Below, in pieces: positions 56,400 to 64,000 of a DNA stretch of 64,000 nucleotides (positions are counted from its first letter, which is position 1; every line of letters starts with the position of its first letter). The notes beneath the pieces were generated by a model. The model saw only the letters and a list, made by a program, of their open reading frames with translations, had not been told where the DNA came from and made no database searches. The DNA is taken from the NCBI GenBank assembly GCA_032433765.1, contig JAVIAB010000008.1, positions 41,889,279 to 41,953,278 of the forward strand, in the 5' to 3' direction. A program made the position numbers and the translations under genes. Origin of the DNA: Megaustenia siamemsis (Eukaryota; Mollusca; Gastropoda; Stylommatophora; Ariophantidae).

Positions 56400-56590
56400 A
56401 AAGTGCAGTTACGGACAAGAGGTTGTGTTCTATCCAGATCGATGGCTCCCAGGTTCACCCATCCTGAAATTACTGATTTCTTTAGGAAAGTGTGGTGGCC
56501 TTGCCACAAAGTTGACATCACCCATACAATGTTCAGTTGGTCATTGAAAGATATTGGCACTAACACCCATTTTTTCCATGTCCATTGAAG
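56400..56590 (+). repeat. Diverged SINE-1 copy
   Basis: Contains GGTTCACCCATCCTGAAATT, TTCTTTAGGAAAGTGTGG and GGCACTAACACCCAT at SINE-1 spacing. The tRNA end is lost. Confidence 0.5.
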
Positions 56591-56910
56591 GTACCCTATT
56601 TTATTAAATCAACAGAAAAGGACAAGTGATAATTTTATACTCTGCTCATGTTGTAACTGATCAAGATATTTTTCAGTACTCGTGGATGGAACCTTTTGTA
56701 AAAGGATTGCCTTATAACTGCTGGAGATGCTCAGGAAAAAATTAACAGAAAGTTCATATTACCATCTTCTGTACAGGAGAGAGTGTTTAGGGATATCAGT
56801 AGCCTTGGGCTTTCTTTGATTTCATTCATGTTGATTACAAGTATTTATAAGTAGAAGAAGAAATTGACAAATGTATGTTCTATCATTATTATTGTCCACT
56901 GAAGTAGACG

Positions 56911-57168
56911 GGAGCCGCGATAGCTCAGTGGTTAGTGAACTGGACTACCACGGACAAGGGTAGGGTTTGATCCCAACCGGCGGTTTCCGGGTTCACCCAG
57001 CCTTAAATTGGTACCGGATTTTTTTCTGGGAAAGTAAAGCAGCATGGGCGTAATACTGACCACATTACCCCAAAAATCATGCGCTGAAGGTCTGTAAAAT
57101 ATAGGGTCACTAACACCATATTTCCCTATACGCCACTTGGCATGACGGGGGTACTTTACTTTTTTTTT
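56911..57168 (+). repeat. SINE-1, full-length reference copy with 13-bp target-site duplication
   Basis: The head GGAGCCGCGATAGCTCAGTG is tRNA-like, with A-box TAGCTCAGTGG and B-box-like GGTTTGATCCC at tRNA spacing. The body contains GGGTTCACCCAGCC and CTGGGAAAGTAAAGC. The end reads CGCCACTTGGCATGACGGGG, then TACTTTACTTTTTTTT. Perfect duplications ACTGAAGTAGACG lie at 56898-56910 and 57169-57181. It is tRNA-derived but not a functional tRNA gene. Confidence 0.92.
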
Positions 57169-57399
57169 ACTGAAGTAGACGACACTCAAACATACTGTAG
57201 ATCTGTGCTTAAATATAAATCTGGGGATTGCTGGTTCAAGTGATATACATATAATTGTATACCATAGCATTACTGCAGTAGGGGAATGTGATTTCAGATC
57301 TCTTGGGCACATCTCTTGTTGGCCCAATTCTCTCTTCCTGGATGCCTTTGCTTTCTTGACCAAAGATGCCTAATTCATTTTCAGCTGAGCTGACTCATT

Positions 57400-58640
57400 A
57401 TCATCATGTGCCATACCGGTTGGCATAGGCGATCATGTCCTTGCACAATCTATTCTACAGTGCATCATATCAGTTCTGTTGTTGACTGTTTTCCATGCCA
57501 TGATACCAAGCTGTCCAGTATTTTCTCTCTTTGGCGTCCGCAATCTCTCTTTCCTTTTATTTTGCCAGTTGTAACCAAGTATTCCATCTTTCCTCTTCTC
57601 ATGATGTGCCCGAAAAATGTTGATTGTTTCTTTCTGATGTTTTTTAAGAGCTCCCTTTTTGTGTTGGCCTCTTTGAGAGCTTCCTCATTAGACTTCTTAG
57701 CTGTCCAGGGAATTTTCAACATTCTTCTGAGAAATCCCATCTCTGTGGCCTCTAATCATCTTTTCATTTGTTTGTCTACTGTCCATGATTCGCTTCCATA
57801 GGTCAGAATTGGTTCTATATAGCACAAATGAACTCTCTTTTTCATTTCTATTGACATAGATTTGTTGCATAAGATGTTTTTCATTTTCTGAAATGCTATT
57901 TTGGCCTGAGCTATTCTGCTTTTTATTTCTGTGGTGCATCTTCCATCTGATGTTATTATTGTGCCCAAGTATTTGACGCGTTGTACCTGTTTCAGATTTG
58001 TCCTGTTTATTTTTATGCTACATGATGGTGATGACTGTTTCTTCAATATGACCATTACTTCTGTTTTCTTACTATTCAAACTGAGACCTTTCTTTTTGCT
58101 TTCTTTTACTATTATGTCTATAATTTTTTGTAGTTCATTCTCTGTCTCTGCTATTAAAACTGTGTCATCTGCATATCGCAAATTATTTATGTTGTGACCG
58201 TTGACTTTAATTCATTTTTTGTCTACTATTGATCTCATATGTTCGGTGTAAAGTGAAAACAAATCTGGCGACAGAACACAGCCTTGTCTGACCCCTTTTT
58301 TTATTAATTGAAATTGACCTGTTTGGTTGCTAATTCGCACAGCTGCTGTTTGTTGCCAGTATATTTTTTATATGATTCGCATATCCTTGCCATTAATGTT
58401 TAATTTCTCCAGTATATTATTTCCACGTGCTTTACTTTGCAAATTCTTTTGTGTAGTCTATAAAGCACATATATAGATATTTCTTTACCTCTATAGCTCT
58501 CTCTTTCTATCAATGTTGTTAAGATATATATTGCATTATTGGTGCCCTTTCCTTTCAGAAATCCACATTGTTCCTCGCTTATTTCTGGTTTTGTTTTGTT
58601 CCTTATACATCTTAAGATGATCCTTAGTATTTTCAAGAGT
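57400..58640 (-). pseudogene. LINE-A, longest copy
   Basis: Minus-strand order: PEISEEQCGFLKGKGTNNAI (about 58590), an RT segment, MRYADDTVLIAETENELQKI with intact YADD (about 58180), and LSLNSKKTEVMVILKKQ. Then QVQRVKYLGTIITSDGRCT, HLCYIEPILTYGSESWTVDK and GFLRRMLKIPWTAKKSNEEA, followed by STFFGHIMRRGKMEYLV and the 3' tail. It is broken between 58180 and 58400 and at about 57740. The endonuclease domain is missing. Confidence 0.85.
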
Positions 58641-59149
58641 TTCTATTTTAGAGTTGACTGGAAGATGTATTTCAAACTCTGGTGTTCAGTAATGACTTGA
58701 CTTAATGTTACAGGTTGATCTGAGTGTAAGCTCTTGGACCCAAAGGTTGTATGTGTTTGGTTGTTGTGGTGTTCTTGAATTCCCAGCTTTATTAGAGAAG
58801 TTGGAATCTGACCTGTCTATAGGTACTGCAGATTTTAGGTCTTTGATATCAGCACATGTTACTACTATGAAGAGATGGTGATCCTTGCCTATGTTAGCCA
58901 TACTGATTTGACACAGTTTTTTTGGGAAACCACTTGGTCTCTTTGAAGGTTTTGGTCAGGGCTTCTGACTATGATTTTGTAACCACAGATGCTTATCTCA
59001 CCTTTTTCTCTTTATGAAAGAGAAATTCCTGAAGGTTTTGCTAATCCTTTGTCAGGCTCAAAGAGGATATCATTCTAATTTGTATCCAGGATATCAGCTG
59101 TGGGTGAGGTGGAAGCCCTGTTTGATATGGTCTAACCCAGAGAGTTGTC
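58641..59149. other. No gene recognised
   Basis: Intergenic sequence with no recognised repeat. Confidence 0.5.
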
Positions 59150-59590
59150 TTCTTCTTCTTCTACCTTTCAGCTCCCTGTGGAGCATAGGTCTTCAATAAA
59201 CACTTTCCAAGTCATTCTGTTTCTTGCCATTCTTTTAAGATCATTCCATGTCTTCCCCATCATCTCCATTTCTGCTTCCATCTGTCTTCTCCAAGAATTC
59301 CTTGGTCTTCCTTTTTGTCTTTTCCCCTGGGGATTCCAAAAAAGGGCCAGTTATGTAATACTCTCAATTAGCTTCCACAGTGTGTGTCCTATCCAGCGCC
59401 ATCGTCTTCGCTGTATCTCTTTATCCACTGGTATTTGATTGGTACATTTCCATAATTCTATGTTAGTGAATTTGTCCTGCCATTTCTATCCTTTTATTCT
59501 GCGTAAGCATCCATTAATGAAAGTCTGTGTCTTCATGATTGTCACTTTTGTTGTTCTCCATGTTTCACAGCCATATAATAGGACTGACTT
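59150..59590 (-). pseudogene. LINE-D C-terminal fragment
   Basis: The minus strand encodes LLYGCETWRTTKVTIMKTQT, INGCLRRIKG, RRRWRWIGHTLWKLIESIT, WNPQGKRQKGRPRNSWRRQM and KTWNDLKRMARNRMTWKVFI. This C-terminal arrangement (GHTLRK ... WNPQGKR ... GRPR.TWRR) is widespread in invertebrate non-LTR elements. It contains an internal stop. Confidence 0.8.
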
Positions 59591-60593
59591 AAAATAGGAG
59601 TTGAAATTGTTATTTTCAGACAGTGGTACGCCTCCACATCTTGGGCCCTTGACTGGACTGACCCATTTTACAGCTCAATGTATGTCAGCAAACTTTCGGT
59701 GTGATGGATATGGTAAATCAACCTCTAGCTTCTAGTTTCAAAGGAGAGCACGATTTTCTAAAATAAAAATTGAAAAGCTGGCAGCCTTCTTGGTGAAAAC
59801 ACAGTCTAAACAAGTCTACTAATCTGATGTTAGTGAAATCCTCAGGGGTTTGCAGTAACATTCCACAATCTCTCTCTCTATTCACTTCCTCTTATGCCAC
59901 TTTGAGTGTCAAAAAAGGTAAAGAATTCTAGTTTCTTCTGGCAGCCTCAAAGTCAGGTGATGTAGCATTTATCAGATGTTAGTCCATCCTACTCTGGGTC
60001 TACCACAGGCTCTTTTTCCATCTCTTTTAAAATACGTTTTGTGTGATTTAGAATCTCTTGGCATTCTTTCCAGGTGAGCAGACCATTTCATTAGTTGTCT
60101 CTGTTTGCAGTTCAGAAATGATTAAATGCTCAATTTCTCTCATAGGAATCATTTATAATTCTTTCTCTTCTGGTCATTCCAAGTATCTCATCTCTTTTGT
60201 GACTAGTTCCCTTTCATGCTTATTCGTGAGCAACCATGTTTGGCAGTGATAGCACAAGGTGGGGATGAGTGTACTCTGTAGAAGATGTATCTTTGTGATA
60301 ATAGGAACTGTCTTGTGTTAAAAGTATAATGACTAACTGTCTACATATGTACTAAAAACCTACGGAAAATTAAAAAAAAATTAAATAGTTACGGAAAATC
60401 TTTAAAAATTAAAAAGCCACAGAAAATAACTAATATAGCAGTTTTTACTTTAATGGATGCTTACATGGGACCTTTGCACTACTTGGACACATGGAGCAGT
60501 TGAGAAGGATTTGTATATTTTAATTCCTTCAAATAATTGAAACAAAGTGAAGATAAATTGTGTTTGTTCATACCTAAAATTAATGTAGAAAAT
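59591..60593 (-). repeat. LINE scrap at 59940-60290, otherwise unassigned
   Basis: The antisense of 59940-60290 reads like a LINE C-terminus (KRCGRPRVGWTNIR). The remaining sequence has no recognised feature. Confidence 0.4.
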
Positions 60594-60606
60594 ACTATTA
60601 GCTATA

Positions 60607-60866
60607 AGTAAAAGTAAAGTAACCCCGTCACGCCAAGTGGCGTATAGGGAAATATGGTGTTAGTGACCCTATATCTTAAAGACCTTCAGCACATGATTTT
60701 TGGGGTAATGTGGTCGGTATTATGCCCGTGTCGCTTTACTTTCCCAGAAAAAAAATCCTGTACCCATTTTAGGCTGGGTGAACCTGGAAGCCGTCAGTTG
60801 GGATCGAATCTTACTCCTTGTCCTTTGTAGTCCAGTTCACTAACCACTGAGCTATCGCGGCTCCCT
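60607..60866 (-). repeat. SINE-1 copy with 13-bp target-site duplication
   Basis: Nearly colinear with 56911-57168 in reverse. The head complement is GAGCTATCGCGGCTCCC and the B-box on the minus strand is GATTCGATCCC. It is flanked by ACTATTAGCTATA at 60594-60606 and 60867-60879. Confidence 0.92.
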
Positions 60867-60879
60867 ACTATTAGCTATA

Positions 60880-61739
60880 TTTATAATAAAAAAAATGATT
60901 TTAATGAGTTTTAAACATTGAAAGTGATATTCATGAAATGAATTTGGTGACAGAAAAAAAAACCTGTGATGTTTTTGCATAATTTAACTTTTCTTTACAT
61001 GTATTAAAAGCTATTTATTTGTTCATATTAGGGATATGTTATCAGAAATTAAGTTATGATCCATTGGTCTGTACTTGGCTAAGACACCTCATGTAACTTC
61101 TTCTGAGTAATAACATTAATTTGAAATATTAATATAGACATTTTTAGTTTTTATCTGCTGCATGATGATGACGACGATCTACTTCACATATCATGGAGCA
61201 CGTTTTAAATGAAACTTTTCCGTTCATGCTTGCCAAACTTAGGCTATTCATTCTAGTCCTTTTTGTCTTATATTTGTTTCAGGCTCTCTTTGCTATACAT
61301 ATGTCTTTTCTTGTGGATTATGGAGCAGGGTTTCTTTCTCTTATTTGAAATAATTTTCTTCATGTTGTAACCAGCTTTAACATGAACCATCTATAGTTTT
61401 ACTAAGACCCGCAGGCTGATAGGGAAATCTCGAAATCACTCAAAGTCTGTGATGTCTTCAGCAATGCAAGCTATATACGACTGATGTCATTTATACACAC
61501 TTGCCCTTGCTTGCAATGATGAAAACATCACAAACTTAGGATGACTCCTTTCAGCCTGTTGGCTTATTAATGCTATAGATGGCTGTGTTTTAACCATTGT
61601 ATATAAATTAGATGCATTAGAAAACTAATGCATCAGGAAAATACGAGTAGTTCATATACCATGCAATGAATTCAAGACTAGTGCACAAATAAGAGAAAAA
61701 ACAAGTGATGCATCCCAAAATATCATCTATAATCTAGAG
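60880..61739. other. No gene recognised
   Basis: AT-rich intergenic sequence. Confidence 0.5.
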
Positions 61740-62010
61740 AAGGTGGTCATATGTTGGGAGAAGAGACAAGAGAATCTCAAAGCAAGCCCTGCGGTGGGGA
61801 AAAAAGGCCAACTTGGAGAATCACTAGAAAGAGCACAGGTGAGCAGTTACAACAGCAGGAATCAGCTCCTTTGCTAAGGTTGAGGGAAACAGGGCATGTG
61901 GCGAGATACAGTGAGGTTCCTGTGCAAGGTCTGACACTTGATTATCGAATATATATGAGTCTAGAATGTCCTCCCTATGTGTCGTCTTGGGCTCAAAAAG
62001 ATAAAAGGTG
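61740..62010 (+). repeat. LINE-H-like 3' end
   Basis: The end TCTTGGGCTCAAAAAGATAA parallels TATGGCTCAAAAGGTCAATA at 33180 and GCTCGAAAGGACAATAG at 55680. The 94-codon open frame over it is not considered a gene. Confidence 0.45.
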
Positions 62011-62026
62011 TAGAGATTTTATATTT

Positions 62027-62125
62027 ATTCTGTAAGTTTGTTATATTACAATTTTAAAAATAATATATTCATTGTATTCATTCTGTAAGTTTGTTATATT
62101 ACAATTTTAAAAATAATATATTCAT
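62027..62125. repeat. 46-bp direct repeat
   Basis: An exact 46-bp sequence beginning ATTCTGTAAGTTTGTTATAT occurs at 62027-62072 and again at 62080-62125, separated by 7 bp. Confidence 0.95.
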
Positions 62126-63024
62126 AAGAACTTGTCCTATGTGCAATGAGGAATACCTGTTGACTAAACTAAATAAGATGTTTAATTGTTCTGAAGCTTT
62201 TCTTTAGATTTATCTCCCTCTCTCTTTACTTTGTTCTTTAATTTCTAGGTTGGGATGCTTCACTCTCAAACTTGTATTGGTTTATTTTTTGTTTGATTAA
62301 AATCTTTGGTTAATTAGTTAAGTTAATTATTATAATTATACACTTTTAATTAATTAATTATAATTAACTGAAGTTAATCCTGTTTGGATTGATATTTTTA
62401 GCATCTTAACCTCGATTATTTGTTAATTTGTAGACTTATAATGTATGCTATTCTGTTAATTTGTTAGGCTGATATTCTTCAGACCTGTTATTTTATATTA
62501 TTGTAGATTGAAATGTTTAGCTTCTAATATATGTTGTTATTATTGTTATTATTATTTTAATTTTTTGTTATATTGATATTTTAAGCTTTATAATTATGCA
62601 CCTCTTATTTAATTGGATTTGAGTGATTTTCATATATTAAAAAAAAATAGATTTTCAGCTCCTTAATTAAAGTTGTTCTTTTTGTTTATGTTGATAATTT
62701 TAACTCTTTATCCATGTTTCTCAATGGCTGATAAGCCAACATATAAAATGTATGTGTTATTTGTATGGAATTGTCATTATTAATACATATACTTGTTATT
62801 ATGGTCAATAATGATTTGTGGGACTTTGTACATTTAAAAGGAATGGTGGTGTTTGCTTTCATTGCCAATGCATTTAATTTTGCTTATATTTTTTCAATAT
62901 TGTTTTCAATTTGTTTGAGCAAGTGTTATTTCATTTATAGCTTGGCTAGAAATTTTTTTTTATTTTTTTTTTTAGAAATTTTGTTTTTCACAATTTTGTG
63001 TGTTGCATTTTGTGTTAGCAAAAA
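62126..63024. other. No gene recognised
   Basis: Very AT-rich (TAATTAATTAATTATAATTA near 62350). Nothing was recognised. Confidence 0.5.
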
Positions 63025-63034
63025 CACTCTTGTG

Positions 63035-63254
63035 GGGAGGGGGGGGGGGAGTAAAGTACCCCAGTCGCGCCAAGTGGCGTATAGGGAATATCGTGTTAGT
63101 GATCATAATTTTACAGACCTTCAGTGCATGATTTTGGGGTAATGTGGTCGGTATTACGCCCGTGCCGCTTCATTTTCCCAGAAAAAAATCCGGTACCCAT
63201 TTAAGGCTGGGTGAACCCAGAAGCCGTAGAATTAACCACTGAGCTATCGCTGCT
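63035..63254 (-). repeat. SINE-1 copy lacking the B-box region
   Basis: Starts with a G-rich tail complement and GTAAAGTACCCCAGTC, and ends at ACCACTGAGCTATCGCTGCT. The segment containing the B-box and anticodon-arm equivalent is missing. CACTCTTGTG at 63025-63034 and 63255-63264 is the target-site duplication. Confidence 0.85.
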
Positions 63255-63264
63255 CACTCTTGTG

Positions 63265-63555
63265 AGTATAATCTTAAAGAATTACTTTAACAGACATTTG
63301 AAATATGTAGGGATATTGTGGAAAAAAACTGTTCTTTTGTCAGAAATTACACCGCTGTTTGGGGCTAATATTTTAGTTGCCTTGTTTGCGTACTAATTTG
63401 AGAATTAAAATGAAACATGTTTGTGCATACACCCAATTTCAACTAAAGTTAATTTTAAATATTGATTTGGGGGGGGGGGGGGGGGGGGGGAGAACACATG
63501 CTCGATATCCTAGTAGTGAATTTCTGTCAGGGTTGAATTAATATCTCTAGCCTGT
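63265..63555. other. No gene; 22-bp poly-G at 63469-63490
   Basis: AT-rich sequence with an uninterrupted run of 22 G residues immediately before a SINE-4 copy. Confidence 0.7.
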
Positions 63556-63880
63556 ATGCCACGTGGTGACAGCACTGGAGCATGTAGACTTCATTTTCTA
63601 ACAAAAACCACGATTGTGGGACCGGGATTGGTCTACAGTACCAGAAGTGTGTATTGTCTGCAGATCATAGCTGACTGCTTGTGCCAACAGCTAATTACAG
63701 TTCTACTCCGCCCCCTGTGCCTGTGGAAACAAGACTAACCAGTCTGGACAAGCAAGTAGGTAACGTCGAGGAAATGCAACTCGGTACTCAACGTGCTAAA
63801 GTCGGATGTGTTGGGCGAAAAGATGCAAATATCACGGTCCTCGGTCAGAACCCATTCTCCAAACAATTTTGACTGGTCCG
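63556..63880 (+). repeat. SINE-4 copy, diverged
   Basis: Contains TGCAGATCATAGCTGACTGC, ACTAACCAGTCTGGACAAGC, GTACTCAACGTGCTAAAGTC and CGGATGTGTTGGGCGAAAAG, in SINE-4 order. Confidence 0.6.
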
Positions 63881-64000
63881 TGAGGTTGATTGAAAAATAC
63901 TATGCACTCCAGCCCTTTGGAAATAATAGAATTAAATAGTAAAATACATGCAAATAAAATTAGTGAAAAGCGAGCAATATTTATACAAAAATTATTGTGA

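Noticed and set aside
56911..56985. tRNA gene
   Set aside because: A and B boxes are present, but the cloverleaf is not complete and the sequence continues into a repeated SINE body with target-site duplications.
55485..62010. CRISPR-like or satellite arrays
   Set aside because: Repeats are dispersed transposon copies with target-site duplications; no regularly spaced direct repeats were found.
61751..62035. 94-residue ORF as a gene
   Set aside because: It overlaps a LINE-H-type 3' end, lacks splice signals or any known domain, and is arginine/lysine-rich by repeat composition.
62765..63142. 125-residue hydrophobic ORF
   Set aside because: Low-complexity AT-derived frame running into a SINE-1 copy; no family resemblance.

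Overview
This is a eukaryotic, metazoan window: three spliced protein genes with GT-AG introns, mostly several kilobases long, sit in AT-rich DNA crowded with non-LTR retrotransposon debris, tRNA-derived SINEs and DNA transposons. No bacterial or viral gene organisation is seen. The genes are conserved across animals and do not place the species. The repeat load and kilobase introns in a ribosomal-protein gene suggest a large invertebrate genome, perhaps a mollusc such as a cephalopod. That is a low-confidence guess.

Layout. (1) 1-4000: nested LINE and SINE fragments downstream of RPLP2. (2) 4005-13713, minus strand: RPLP2, the large-subunit acidic stalk protein P2, with three coding exons and a predicted 5' UTR exon with a TOP-like start. 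Its second intron holds two 138-nt related sequences with the layout of box H/ACA snoRNAs, in the host gene's sense orientation, plus a (TA)n microsatellite and an antisense LINE with an RNase H domain. (3) 13.8-24.7 kb: intergenic, almost entirely LINE fragments (five or more families), SINEs and LTR-like blocks. (4) 24.9-36.0 kb, minus strand: MED21 in four exons. Its introns contain a 515-bp piggyBac-type MITE, a solo-LTR-like element, and a 2.1-kb IS630/Tc1/mariner-type transposon with an uninterrupted transposase and wide D-to-E spacing (83 residues). (5) 36.1-46.5 kb, plus strand: malectin (MLEC) in four exons, head-to-head with MED21 across only 131 bp between start codons. (6) 46.5-64 kb: no further gene recognised, only LINE and SINE copies.

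The three genes serve ribosome stalk function, RNA polymerase II transcription and ER N-glycoprotein quality control. They do not form a pathway. Their shared interest is organisation: a probable bidirectional promoter and possible snoRNAs in a ribosomal-protein intron.

Repeat family names (LINE-A to LINE-J, SINE-1 to SINE-5) are local labels based on matches between copies seen by eye in this window. Repeat borders are approximate unless target-site duplications are given. Exon borders were read from splice consensus, reading frame and similarity to the known protein families. No alignment, folding or database program was run.
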